A stretch of 64,000 nt of DNA, from NCBI RefSeq assembly GCF_000422085.1, contig NC_021741.1, positions 4,340,001 to 4,404,000 of the forward strand, written 5' to 3'. The notes below the pieces were generated by a model, which was not told the DNA's origin, did no database searches, and was given only the letters and a program-made list of their open reading frames with translations. Below are positions 8,728 through 17,772 of this stretch, in pieces. The position numbers and the translations under genes are program-made. The DNA comes from Serratia liquefaciens ATCC 27592. GTDB lineage: Bacteria; Pseudomonadota; Gammaproteobacteria; Enterobacterales; Enterobacteriaceae. How positions within the stretch are numbered: position 1 is the stretch's first letter; each line of letters starts with the position of its first letter.

Positions 8728-8760
8728 GAAAAAATAAAGGCCCAGCGATGCTGAGCCTTT
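8728..8760 (-). terminator. Terminator of the fhu operon
   Basis: Downstream of fhuB, AAAGGC-CAGC pairs with GCTG-GCCTTT around a short loop. The minus-strand transcript then has TTTATTTTTT. Confidence 0.8.
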
Positions 8761-8789
8761 GAGGATAGAAACGGCAGGAAGGACGTCGG

Positions 8790-10778
8790 TTACGAGGTTT
8801 GCTTACGCAGCAAATAAACGAAATACGGCGCCCCGATAAAGGTGGCCAACAGCCCGGCAGGGATCTGGTACGGGAACATCACCATGCGGCCACACCAGTC
8901 GGCAAACACCATCAGCAAGCCCCCCAACAGCGCAGCTATCACCATCTGCGGTAACGCACGGCGGAAGCCCAGCATACGTGCCATATGCGGCGCCATCAGG
9001 CCGATAAAGCTCAACGGCCCCACGGTCAACGTCGCCATCGCCGTCAGCGTAGCAGCCAGCAGCAGAATGACCACTCGCACCGGCGTTAGCGCAATCCCCA
9101 CCGAACGGGCCGTGGCACTGCCCAAAGGCAGAATACTGAGCCAGCGGCGACACAATGGCGCCAACGCGATCAGCAGCGCAGCAATGGCCGCCGTACGTAC
9201 CGCCTGTTCCGGCGTCACCGAGTAGGTGGAACCTGAAATCCAGGTCAGCAACCCGCCCATACGCGGATCGCCGCTTGCCAGCAGCAGGAAAATAGTGGTG
9301 GTAAAGGCCGTGCTGAGCGCAATACCGGCCAGCAGCATGCGTTCGGTGGAAAAACCACCGCGCCCGGCGGCGATCATAATCACCAATAGCGTCGCCGCTG
9401 CCCCCAGGCTGCCGGCCGGCAGCAGCCAGACAAAGGCATCCCCCGGCACGATAAACAGCATGACCACCACGCCAAAGGCCGCGCCGGAGCTGATACCCAG
9501 CACTTCCGGGCTGGCCATCGGGTTGCCGGTCAGCTTTTGGATCAAGGTCCCCGCCACCGCCAGCATCATGCCCGCAGCCAGCGCTGACAGCACGCGTGGC
9601 CAGCGCCACGGCATCAATGACTCCAGCTCTGCGCCCTGGCTCCAGTGCCAGCCTGTGGCGTTCTGACCAAACATCAATGCCACGGCAATGCCGGCCAGCA
9701 ACACCGTCGCTGCCAGTGCTGCCCACCCCCACAGATGACCGCGTTCGGCAGGTACCCTGTCACCCAGGTTCATTGGTGGCGGCGTAGCGGCACTGCGCAA
9801 CCGCGGCAACAACCACAGCAACAGCGGAGCACCAAACAGCGCCGTTGCCGCCCCGGTCGGGATCTCACGCCAGACCTGCGTCAACCAGATCATCACCTGG
9901 TCGGTCAACCACAGCAGCAGCGCCCCCAGCAACGGCGCCAGCATCATGCGATGCGCCAGACGGCGCGCGCCCAGCATTTTTGCCATCAGCGGTGCAAACA
10001 GGCCAATAAAGCCAATGACGCCTACCGCATTCACCAACATCGCACTGAAAATTATCGCCACCGCCAGCGCGCAAAAACGCGCCATCGACAACCCTAAACC
10101 CAGATTGCGCGCAACGCCATCGTCCAGCCCCAGCAAGGTCAGCGGGCGCAACAGCAGCACAGCCAACACCCCGGCAATCAGCAGGCGCGGCAGGATAAAC
10201 TGCGCAGTGCTCCAGTCCTGCTGGTTTAACGCACCGGTGCTCCACAGGAACAGACCCTGCAGTTGATCGTAATTGAACAGTGCCAGCAGACTGTTGACCG
10301 CCCCGCAATACAGCCCCAGCACCAGCCCGGCCAGGATCAGCGTCACCGGGGACATACGTTTGCCCCAGGCCACGCCGAACACCAGCCCGCCGACCAGGAT
10401 GGCGCCAGCCATTGCCGCCAGTTGCCGGGTCATCTCACCGCCCGGCAACATCCACAAAGTGGCAATAGTCAGCCCAAGCTGCGCCCCAGCTGACACGCCG
10501 AGCGTCGCCGGTTCCGCCAGCGGATTGCGCAGCACCTGCTGGAACAGTACGCCAACTAGCCCCAAGCCGGCACCGGCCAACAGAGACACCGACAGCCGTG
10601 GCAACAGGCTGTAGTGGAACAGCATTTGGCGCACATCGTCGATGTTCGGCGCGCTCAGCGCCTGTCCCCACAGTGCCCAGGGCAGCTGTTGCAGCAGATT
10701 GTAGATCGTCAGGCCGCCCGCCGCCGCCAACAGTAACAGCAGCAATGTCAGCGGTAATGCGCGAATGCGTGCGCTCAT
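8790..10778 (-). CDS. fhuB: Ferric hydroxamate ABC transporter permease FhuB
   Basis: FhuB is the inner membrane permease that moves ferric hydroxamate siderophores from FhuD into the cytoplasm. The 662-residue product is a fusion of two FecCD-type permease halves, about residues 1-335 and 345-662, with many transmembrane helices. Each half carries the cytoplasmic EAA-like loop contacting FhuC (for example NPLAEPATLGVSAGA and NPMASPEVLGISSGA). The ATG at 10778 is chosen because it has GGAGAG upstream and overlaps the fhuD stop as ATGA; the frame extends further 5' but inside fhuD. It is the last gene of fhuACDB. Confidence 0.97.
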   Translation of the reverse strand: MSARIRALPLTLLLLLLAAAGGLTIYNLLQQLPWALWGQALSAPNIDDVRQMLFHYSLLPRLSVSLLAGAGLGLVGVLFQQVLRNPLAEPATLGVSAGAQLGLTIATLWMLPGGEMTRQLAAMAGAILVGGLVFGVAWGKRMSPVTLILAGLVLGLYCGAVNSLLALFNYDQLQGLFLWSTGALNQQDWSTAQFILPRLLIAGVLAVLLLRPLTLLGLDDGVARNLGLGLSMARFCALAVAIIFSAMLVNAVGVIGFIGLFAPLMAKMLGARRLAHRMMLAPLLGALLLWLTDQVMIWLTQVWREIPTGAATALFGAPLLLWLLPRLRSAATPPPMNLGDRVPAERGHLWGWAALAATVLLAGIAVALMFGQNATGWHWSQGAELESLMPWRWPRVLSALAAGMMLAVAGTLIQKLTGNPMASPEVLGISSGAAFGVVVMLFIVPGDAFVWLLPAGSLGAAATLLVIMIAAGRGGFSTERMLLAGIALSTAFTTTIFLLLASGDPRMGGLLTWISGSTYSVTPEQAVRTAAIAALLIALAPLCRRWLSILPLGSATARSVGIALTPVRVVILLLAATLTAMATLTVGPLSFIGLMAPHMARMLGFRRALPQMVIAALLGGLLMVFADWCGRMVMFPYQIPAGLLATFIGAPYFVYLLRKQTS

Positions 10779-11683
10779 GAATAACTCTCCTGCACCTGCT
10801 CCAGCAGATGGCAAAAACGCATCGCTGACAGCGTCGCGCCGTAAAACCACACAGCCGGCACCTGACGCAATTGGTTCTGCCTGACAAACGGCAATGCCTG
10901 CCACAGTGGGGTAGAACTGACTTTTTCCATCATGGCCTGATTGCCGTGATCGAGATAAATCGCGCGCGCATTTTTTACCGCCGTCAGGCGCTCAATGCCC
11001 ACTACCGCCGTACCCCAGAAATTGGTTTCCCCCTCCCAGGCATTTTGGATCCCAAGCTGGTCCATCACCTCCTGGAACAGGCTTTTCTGGCCAATGACCA
11101 GCGCATGGCGCGTGTCCAGCAGGGAGAACAGCAGCAGCGGATGTCGGCTGTAAGACTGCAGCCGCTGACGCGCATCCTGGATAAATCGATCGAACTGGAT
11201 CAGGTGCTGCTCTGCCCGTGCCTCAAGGCCCAGCCGCTGCGCCAGTTGCACTAACGACTTCCGGCCCACCGTCAGCGGTTTGCCGCTGCCGTCATTGAAG
11301 CCGAAGCTCATGGTCGGGCCGATAGGGGCCAGCTTTTGCGGCGTCGGCCCGTATCCCTGCGACAGCAGCAACAGCGAGGGCCGCAGCTGCTGCAGCAATT
11401 CCAGATTCGGTTCGGTGCGTTGACCGACGTCGATCACCGACGCCGGCATTTTCGGCTCTTCTACCCACAGGTTGTAGTTGTGGATATCCGCGACGGCCAG
11501 CGGCGTGATCCCCAGCGCCAGCAGCAGCTCGACAGGCAACCACTCCAGCGCCACAATACGCGCAAGATCGGGTGGCGTTGCCGCCGCCTGGCTCGGCAAG
11601 GAAAACAGCAGGGGCGACAGCGCCATGGCCGTCAGCAGGCGACGGCGAACGGCATCATGATGAAAATCAGAAGAATCAGGCAT
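10775..11683 (-). CDS. fhuD: Ferric hydroxamate-binding periplasmic protein FhuD
   Basis: FhuD binds ferrichrome and related hydroxamates in the periplasm and delivers them to FhuB. The 302-residue protein starts with a basic, Tat-like signal (RRRLLTAMALSPLLF, cleavage probably after SQA near residue 33). The class III binding-protein fold follows, with the conserved IVALEWLPVELLLALG, VIDVGQRTEPNLELL and WFYGATLSAM segments. The start overlaps the fhuC stop by one base (TGATG), and the stop overlaps the fhuB start, showing a tightly coupled operon. Confidence 0.96.
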   Translation of the reverse strand: MPDSSDFHHDAVRRRLLTAMALSPLLFSLPSQAAATPPDLARIVALEWLPVELLLALGITPLAVADIHNYNLWVEEPKMPASVIDVGQRTEPNLELLQQLRPSLLLLSQGYGPTPQKLAPIGPTMSFGFNDGSGKPLTVGRKSLVQLAQRLGLEARAEQHLIQFDRFIQDARQRLQSYSRHPLLLFSLLDTRHALVIGQKSLFQEVMDQLGIQNAWEGETNFWGTAVVGIERLTAVKNARAIYLDHGNQAMMEKVSSTPLWQALPFVRQNQLRQVPAVWFYGATLSAMRFCHLLEQVQESYS

Positions 11684-12480
11684 CAGTAGACAAAACTCAC
11701 CGGCGCGCCGCCGCTTGGATGCGGCAGCGTACCCATAGGAATACCGTAGATTTGCTCCAGCACGTCACCCTGCATCAACTCCAGCGGGGTGCCCTGGGCA
11801 ATCATCTCGCCGCCGCGCAACGCCACCAGATGGTCGCAGTAGCGTGCGGCCATATTGATGTCATGCAGCACCGCAATCACCGTCAGGCCACGCTCATGGC
11901 TCAAACGTTGGATCAAAGCCAGTACCTCAACCTGATGGGCGATATCCAGCGCCGAGGTCGGCTCGTCCAGCAACAGGCAGCGGCTGTCTTGCGCCACCAT
12001 CATCGCCAGCCAGGCGCGTTGGCGCTCGCCGCCGGACAGGCTATCGACCAGGCGGTTGGCAAACGGCTTCAGCCCCACCAGCGCAATCGCCTCTTCCACC
12101 TGTTGGCGATCGTTAACACCAAAGCGGCCCAAGGCGCCATGCCAGGGGTAGCGGCCAATCGCCACCAGTTCGCGCACCGTCATCCCTTCCGCGGCGGGCA
12201 ATTGTTGAGGGAGATAAGCGACCTGACGTGCGAAGGCCTTGCTGTCCCATTGGCTCAGCAGTTGCTGGTTAAGCCGCGCCGTACCGGCGGTTGGATTTTG
12301 GTGGCGACCGAGAATTTTCAGCAAGGTCGATTTGCCGGAGCCGTTGTGGCCGATCAGCCCGCAGACATTCCCCACGGGAAAGGTCAACGACAAGGGTTGT
12401 AGCAGCACGCGGCCGGGAACGGCAAAGCTGGCGCTGTCCAGGGTAAAGGTGGCGTCGTGATTGAGGTGTTTATCCTGCAT
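11683..12480 (-). CDS. fhuC: Ferric hydroxamate ABC transporter ATPase FhuC
   Basis: FhuC powers hydroxamate uptake through FhuB. The 265-residue ATPase shows Walker A GHNGSGKST (near residue 44), the ABC signature LSGGERQRAW, Walker B CLLLDEPTSALD and the switch histidine in VIAVLHDINMA. It starts 47 bases after fhuA and overlaps fhuD, so it belongs to the same Fur-controlled operon. Confidence 0.97.
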   Translation of the reverse strand: MQDKHLNHDATFTLDSASFAVPGRVLLQPLSLTFPVGNVCGLIGHNGSGKSTLLKILGRHQNPTAGTARLNQQLLSQWDSKAFARQVAYLPQQLPAAEGMTVRELVAIGRYPWHGALGRFGVNDRQQVEEAIALVGLKPFANRLVDSLSGGERQRAWLAMMVAQDSRCLLLDEPTSALDIAHQVEVLALIQRLSHERGLTVIAVLHDINMAARYCDHLVALRGGEMIAQGTPLELMQGDVLEQIYGIPMGTLPHPSGGAPVSFVY

Positions 12481-12527
12481 AGGTCCTACTCTGTCCGGGG
12501 CGACATGGCGCCGCCCCGGTAATCCGA

Positions 12528-14726
12528 TTAGAAGCGGAAGGTTGCGGTGGCGACCACCTGACGTTCAGCGCCCCAGTAGCAGCCATAGGTGGCAAAGCAG
12601 CTGGAGACGTATTCTTTATCAAACAGGTTGTTCACGTTGATGCCAATCGAGGAGCCTGGCAGATTGAAACGCGCCAAATCGTATTTTATCGCCGCATCTA
12701 CAACCGTATAGTCCTTTACTTTAAAGGTGTTGGCTTCATCACCATAGCTGGAACCGACATAGCGAACGCCGGAGCCCAGGGTCAACCCGCTGAGTGCGGT
12801 TTCATGGAAGGTGTAATCCGCCCACACTGAAGCCATATGTTTTGGAATCGCCGCCGGGGTATTGCCCTGTAGCGTGGTGTCCTTGGTGTACTCGGCATCC
12901 GTGTAGGTATAAGACCCCAGCAGGTTGACGTTGGCCGTCAGTGCGGCTTTGCCTTCCAGCTCTACCCCGCGGGAGCGGATCTCCCCTCCTAGCACGCTAG
13001 CAAACGAGTGATCCGGATCGGGATCCGCCACCTTATTGTTGGTTTTGGTCAGCTGATAAATCGCAATGCTGGCAGTAATTGGGCGATCTTTAGGTGCAAA
13101 CTTCACCCCGGCTTCATACTGCTTGCCTTTGGAAGCGGCGAAGGTATTGCCACTAAAGTCAGTCCCTGAAGTAGGTTCAAAGGATTCACTGTAGCTGACA
13201 TAGGGCGCAATGCCGTTTTCAAATACATAGTTCAAACCTGCGCGGCCGGTGAACTCGTTGTCCTTCTGTTTTGATACCAAATTCTGTTTCAGGCGGTTGG
13301 TGCTGTTGGTGTCGCTCCAGTCATAACGCCCGCCCATGGTCAGTACCCAGTTGTTCCACTCGGCCTGATCCTGCACGTAAAGCCCGGTCTGCTCTTGGCG
13401 GTTAACCTGACTGGCGCCGCCGGTAATGGTATAGCTTTGATTGCCGTACTGCGGCGCCACCACATTAAGGCTAGAAGCACTGCCATACTGATAAACGACG
13501 TCGTTACGCATACGCATGTAGTCCACACCCATCAGCAAGGTGTGATCAACCGCTGCCGTCGCAAACTTTGCCTGCGCCTGAGTGTCCACTGCAAAACTCG
13601 ACAAATGCTCTTTCGAGTTCATCACCCCACGCGTCAACTCTGCAGGATTGGTCGCGCTGATGCCCTGGCCATAGATAGAACGGTAGTCCACGTCCATCTT
13701 GGAATAACGCAGGTTTTGACGCAGGGTCCACACATCATCAAAGCCATGCTCAAAGGCGTATCCCACCATCTGTTGCTTACGCGAGATGTTGTTATAACCC
13801 GGCTCACCGTCGTTGAAACTGGTTGGCAACTTGCCGTTAATCCCATTTTGTACCGTCCCCTCTTTCGGCAGCCAGCCATAGAAGCCTACGCTTGGGTCAT
13901 CCTGGAAACTGCTGAGGAATGTCAGTGACGTACGATCATCCGGCCGCCAGCTGAAAGAAGGCGCAATCGCATAGCGTTTGCTCTTCTCACCGATCTGCTG
14001 CTGATCTTCATCTCGCGCCAGACCGGTCAAGCGATAGGAATAAATGCCGTCATCATCCAATGCCCCGCCAAAGTCGAAGCCGGTCTGGAACAGATTGTCG
14101 GTACCCATTTTAAACTGAACTTCACGCAGGGTTTCCGTGGTCGGCCGCTTACTGACCAAGGCGACAACCCCGCCCGGGTTGCTCTTCCCATAAAGCACCG
14201 ACGAAGGGCCACGCAACACTTCCGCACGTTCCAGGAAGTAAGGGTCAATTTGGTAAATGGAATAGTTATCGTCCTGCAGCTTCAGCCCATCCAGGTACAT
14301 GTTGGTACCTACCGAACTGAAACCACGAATATTTACGGCATCATAAGCGGTAGAGGCGCCGCGGTTGCCCACCATCACGCCCGGCGTATAAGCCAGTGCG
14401 CCTTTTACCGTATCCGGCTGGCGCATATCCATCTCTTCACGCGTCACGACGGAAACCGACTGCGGAGTCTTTTCAATCGGCGTGTCGGTCTTGGTTCCGG
14501 TGGCACTGTGTTTGGCCGCGTAGGTCCCTACCGGTCCCCAGGCGTTTTCCTGCTGCGATTGGCTGCTGCCCACCACGGTCAGGGTCTCTTCCTTGGCGGC
14601 GGACTTGGTATCGGCGGAAAATGCCGGCATAGCCAGCGTGCCAAGGGCGGCAGCGATAGTCATCGCTAACCCACTGACGTGAGAACGGCTCTGCTTGGCC
14701 GCGGAAGGAAGACGCTTGGTCGACAT
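12528..14726 (-). CDS. fhuA: Ferrichrome outer membrane receptor FhuA
   Basis: FhuA is the TonB-dependent outer membrane receptor for ferrichrome and, in E. coli, for several phages and colicin M. The 732-residue precursor has a signal peptide (cleavage after AFSA, near residue 38), a TonB box (EETLTVVG) and a plug domain with TDTPIEKTPQSVSVVT and RGPSSVLYGKSNPGG. The 22-strand barrel follows and ends in the terminal Phe (TATFRF) needed for assembly. It aligns with E. coli FhuA throughout, including the CFATYGC/CYWGAERQ segment near the end; the surface loops differ most. A Fur box lies upstream. Confidence 0.96.
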   Translation of the reverse strand: MSTKRLPSAAKQSRSHVSGLAMTIAAALGTLAMPAFSADTKSAAKEETLTVVGSSQSQQENAWGPVGTYAAKHSATGTKTDTPIEKTPQSVSVVTREEMDMRQPDTVKGALAYTPGVMVGNRGASTAYDAVNIRGFSSVGTNMYLDGLKLQDDNYSIYQIDPYFLERAEVLRGPSSVLYGKSNPGGVVALVSKRPTTETLREVQFKMGTDNLFQTGFDFGGALDDDGIYSYRLTGLARDEDQQQIGEKSKRYAIAPSFSWRPDDRTSLTFLSSFQDDPSVGFYGWLPKEGTVQNGINGKLPTSFNDGEPGYNNISRKQQMVGYAFEHGFDDVWTLRQNLRYSKMDVDYRSIYGQGISATNPAELTRGVMNSKEHLSSFAVDTQAQAKFATAAVDHTLLMGVDYMRMRNDVVYQYGSASSLNVVAPQYGNQSYTITGGASQVNRQEQTGLYVQDQAEWNNWVLTMGGRYDWSDTNSTNRLKQNLVSKQKDNEFTGRAGLNYVFENGIAPYVSYSESFEPTSGTDFSGNTFAASKGKQYEAGVKFAPKDRPITASIAIYQLTKTNNKVADPDPDHSFASVLGGEIRSRGVELEGKAALTANVNLLGSYTYTDAEYTKDTTLQGNTPAAIPKHMASVWADYTFHETALSGLTLGSGVRYVGSSYGDEANTFKVKDYTVVDAAIKYDLARFNLPGSSIGINVNNLFDKEYVSSCFATYGCYWGAERQVVATATFRF

Positions 14727-14767
14727 AGGTGGTTTCTCTGATGAATTATTTGATAACGAATGTAAAC

Positions 14768-14786
14768 GATAATAATTATTATAATC
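14768..14786. promoter_or_regulatory. Fur box upstream of fhuA
   Basis: The 19 bases GATAATAATTATTATAATC closely match the Fur consensus (GATAATGATAATCATTATC) and lie 42 bases before the fhuA start. Iron-dependent repression of fhuACDB is expected. Confidence 0.8.
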
Positions 14787-14901
14787 GCGGCATTTTATGC
14801 AGAAGCTAAATTAAACTGCAAGTCGAATTCGGCCGGTAAATTGGTGTGCGATTAACCGCTTAGCCACATCAAGCAGGTGGAAATAAACTGCGCAGAGAAA
14901 T

Positions 14902-14932
14902 AAAAAAGCCCGCAACGGGAAGTTACGGGCTT
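14902..14932 (-). terminator. mrcB terminator
   Basis: AAGCCCG pairs with CGGGCTT, with AAC/GTT inside. The minus-strand transcript ends in six Ts. It lies about 50 bases after the mrcB stop. Confidence 0.85.
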
Positions 14933-14979
14933 AATAATAAAGAAAAACTTTTCACCTGAGCGGTGACAAGCAAGGTCGC

Positions 14980-17481
14980 TTATTTGCCGAACATGTCCTT
15001 GATCCAGCCGGCAACGCCGTCAGCATCTTTTTGTTCGCCCGCTGGCTGTTGCTGCTGCTCTTGTTGCTGCTGAGCGGCCTGACTCGCCTGGCACAACCCC
15101 TGCGGATTATCGGTCCATACCGGAATGGTACGCCCACCGCCGCCACAGACGAAGTTACCGCTGCCGTCGATAGTCATCTGGTTGATACCTTCCGGCGGTT
15201 GCAGCATCAGCGGCAACGGCGTCTGGTTCTCCAGATAGCGGCGATACAGCGTCAGCGCACCGTTGGCACCGGTCAGCTTGGCTGGGCCGTTGTTATCGCG
15301 TCCTACCCAGGCGATAGCCACTTCTTTACCGTCGATACCGGCAAACCAGCTGTCGCGCAGGTCGTTGGTGGTACCCGTTTTCGCCGCCAGATTGTAGTTG
15401 GGGAATTTCACCGACAATGAGCGGGAAGTCCCGCGCGCTACGCCCTGCTGCATCGCATACAGCGTCAGGTAAGCCGCCTGGGCCGGTACCACGCGTTCCG
15501 CCTGCGGGAAGCTCTGGTACAGCACCGAACCGTCTTCAGCAATCACCGAACGCACCGCAGACAGCGGAGCACGGTTACCGCCACCGGCAATGGTCTGGTA
15601 TTCCTGCGCCACTTCCATCGGCGTCAGGCCAATCGCGCCGAGCAGCATCGAAGGCACCGGGTTGATTTCAGCTTTCGGAATGCCCAAACGCTGCAGCGTT
15701 GCGCTGACCTGATCCAAGCCAACCGACATACCCAGGTTTACCGTCGGTACGTTGAGTGAAAAGGCAAGGCCATCCACCAGCATCACCTGCCCACGGAACT
15801 TGCGGTCATAGTTGTTTGGCTGCCAGACGGTGCCGTTCGACAATTTCAGCGTCAGCGGCTGATCCGCCAGCCAGGTGTTCAGACGATATTTGTCCGGCTC
15901 AGACAGCGCGGTCAGGTACGTTGGCGGCTTGGCCAGTGAACCGACCAGGCGACGCGCCTGCATGGCACGGTTAAACCCGGCAAACTGCGGGTTGGCACCA
16001 CCGACCATGGCGCGAACTTCGCCGCTGAAACGATCGACAATCACCATAGCCGCTTCCAGATCCTGAACATGACGAGCCGCTTTCAGGGCCGGCACGCCGT
16101 CTTCAACCGCTTTTTCCGCCGCATCTTGCGACACCGGATCCAGCGTGGTGAAGATTTTCACCCCGGACAAGTCGTTAACCTTGTCGCCCAGCTTGGCTTG
16201 CAACTCCTGACGCACCATCTGCATAAACGCCGGCTGCGGCGTGATCACCCCACCTTTCGGCTGCACGCCCAGTGGACGAGCGCTGAGCATGTCGTACAGT
16301 TCAGCATCAATAACGCCCTGGTTCTGCAGCAGTTTGAGCACCAGGTTACGACGTTCCAGCGCCAGCTTCGGGTTACGCCAAGGGTTGTACAGTGACGCGC
16401 CCTTGACCATGCCCACCAGCAGTGCCTGTTGATCCAGGCTCAGTTCGTCCACCGGGCGGCCGAAGTAATACAGGCTGGCCAACGGGAAACCGCGAATTTG
16501 ATCGTTGCCGCTCTGGCCGAGATAAACCTCGTTCAGATACAGCTCAAGGATGCGATCCTTGCTGTAACGGTAATCCACCAACAACGCCATGTAGGCTTCA
16601 TTGGCCTTACGCCACAGCGAACGCTCGTTGGTCAGGAACAGGTTTTTTACCAACTGCTGCGTCAGGGTACTGCCGCCCTGCACCGCACGTCCGGCGGTCA
16701 GGTTAGCCAGCACCGCACGACCGATGGAGTAAGGACTGATGCCGTCATGCTCATAGAAGTGACGGTCTTCGGTGGCAATCAGCGTATCCACCAGCAGGTC
16801 AGGGAAACCGGCGCGCGGCACGAACAGCCGCTGTTCGCCGTTCGGCGACTGCAACATGGTGATCAGACGCGGATCGAGACGGAAGAAGCCGAAGCTGCGC
16901 TGGTTTTCCATGTTCTCGATATTCGCGAGACGGTTGTTCTGGAAATTCAGACGCGCGTGGATCTGCCCTTCTTTGCCGTCCGGGAAATCAAACGGACGAC
17001 GCAGCAACTCGATGCTGTTGGCCTGCACGGTAAACTCACCCGGGCGCGTCATGCGGCTTACCTGGCGGTATTGCATGCCCTCGAGTAAATTGACCATTTC
17101 CTTTTTGCTGTACGGCATGCCCGGTTCCAGGTTGACCATGCGGCCATAAACCGCCGCCGGCAACTGCCAGACCTTGCCGTCGATGCGGCTGCGGATTTGC
17201 GAATCCAGGTACACGCCGTAGATCGCCAACAGTACGGCAACCACCAGAATCAGTTTGATCAGCAGGCCGAGCCAACGGCGTTTTTTACGCGGCGGAGTCG
17301 CTTTTACCTTACGCGGCATGCGTTCTTCCTCGTCTTCATAATCATCATCGTCATCCTGGTACTCGTCTTCCTCGTAATCATCGTAATCGTCATCTCGACG
17401 ACGGCGCGGCGGCTTGCGCGACGCGGTGCGTGTTGGTTGTTTCCCTTTGCGCCCGATGGGCTCGCGGTCATCCCCAGCCAT
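14980..17481 (-). CDS. mrcB: Penicillin-binding protein 1B, bifunctional
   Basis: PBP1B polymerises and cross-links peptidoglycan at the inner membrane. The 833 residues show a cytoplasmic tail very rich in Asp and Glu (residues 30-53) and a single membrane anchor at 69-92. The UB2H region comes next, then the glycosyltransferase domain with catalytic Glu238 in [12 protein letters not shown]. The transpeptidase motifs are SLAKP (Ser515, Lys518), SLN (575-577) and KTGTT (701). A Gln-rich stretch precedes the conserved end [18 protein letters not shown] at residue 55 corresponds to the internal start of the shorter gamma form in E. coli. An ERIC copy with an insertion lies in the leader. Confidence 0.97.
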   Translation of the reverse strand: MAGDDREPIGRKGKQPTRTASRKPPRRRRDDDYDDYEEDEYQDDDDDYEDEEERMPRKVKATPPRKKRRWLGLLIKLILVVAVLLAIYGVYLDSQIRSRIDGKVWQLPAAVYGRMVNLEPGMPYSKKEMVNLLEGMQYRQVSRMTRPGEFTVQANSIELLRRPFDFPDGKEGQIHARLNFQNNRLANIENMENQRSFGFFRLDPRLITMLQSPNGEQRLFVPRAGFPDLLVDTLIATEDRHFYEHDGISPYSIGRAVLANLTAGRAVQGGSTLTQQLVKNLFLTNERSLWRKANEAYMALLVDYRYSKDRILELYLNEVYLGQSGNDQIRGFPLASLYYFGRPVDELSLDQQALLVGMVKGASLYNPWRNPKLALERRNLVLKLLQNQGVIDAELYDMLSARPLGVQPKGGVITPQPAFMQMVRQELQAKLGDKVNDLSGVKIFTTLDPVSQDAAEKAVEDGVPALKAARHVQDLEAAMVIVDRFSGEVRAMVGGANPQFAGFNRAMQARRLVGSLAKPPTYLTALSEPDKYRLNTWLADQPLTLKLSNGTVWQPNNYDRKFRGQVMLVDGLAFSLNVPTVNLGMSVGLDQVSATLQRLGIPKAEINPVPSMLLGAIGLTPMEVAQEYQTIAGGGNRAPLSAVRSVIAEDGSVLYQSFPQAERVVPAQAAYLTLYAMQQGVARGTSRSLSVKFPNYNLAAKTGTTNDLRDSWFAGIDGKEVAIAWVGRDNNGPAKLTGANGALTLYRRYLENQTPLPLMLQPPEGINQMTIDGSGNFVCGGGGRTIPVWTDNPQGLCQASQAAQQQQEQQQQPAGEQKDADGVAGWIKDMFGK

Positions 17482-17577
17482 TGCTGTTGTTCTCCAGACT
17501 TGGCGGCACTGCCGGCCATTATGAGTCGCTTAATCTGTCGCGGCGCCAGACCGCTGAACAGAAGAAACATCTGAATT

Positions 17578-17772
17578 CTTCCTCTAAATAATTGGCGTTG
17601 CATCACAACAAAACCAACGGTTTTGTTGAACAGCGCTTGCGCTGGCCCCAACGGGGCGAGGCTCTGCCGAGTAAGGCGGTGAGAGAGCTTATCCCAATGA
17701 GCTTACTCTAGTAAGTGATTCGGGTAAGTGAACACAGCCAACACAGATGCGGCGTCAAATATGACGAGGCTA
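17578..17772. repeat. ERIC element with a ~65-base internal insertion
   Basis: The left arm (CTCTAAATAATTGGCGTTGC, from about 17582) and the right part (AAGGCGG, GAGCTTACTCTAGTAAGTGA, then AATATGACGAGG) both match ERIC. About 65 extra bases lie between them (17606-17670). The insertion is three hairpins in a row: AACAAAACC/GGTTTTGTT (17607-17627), CAGCGC/GCGCTG (17631-17644) and GCCCC/GGGGC (17645-17657). The right end overlaps the hrpB stop codon. Confidence 0.75.
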
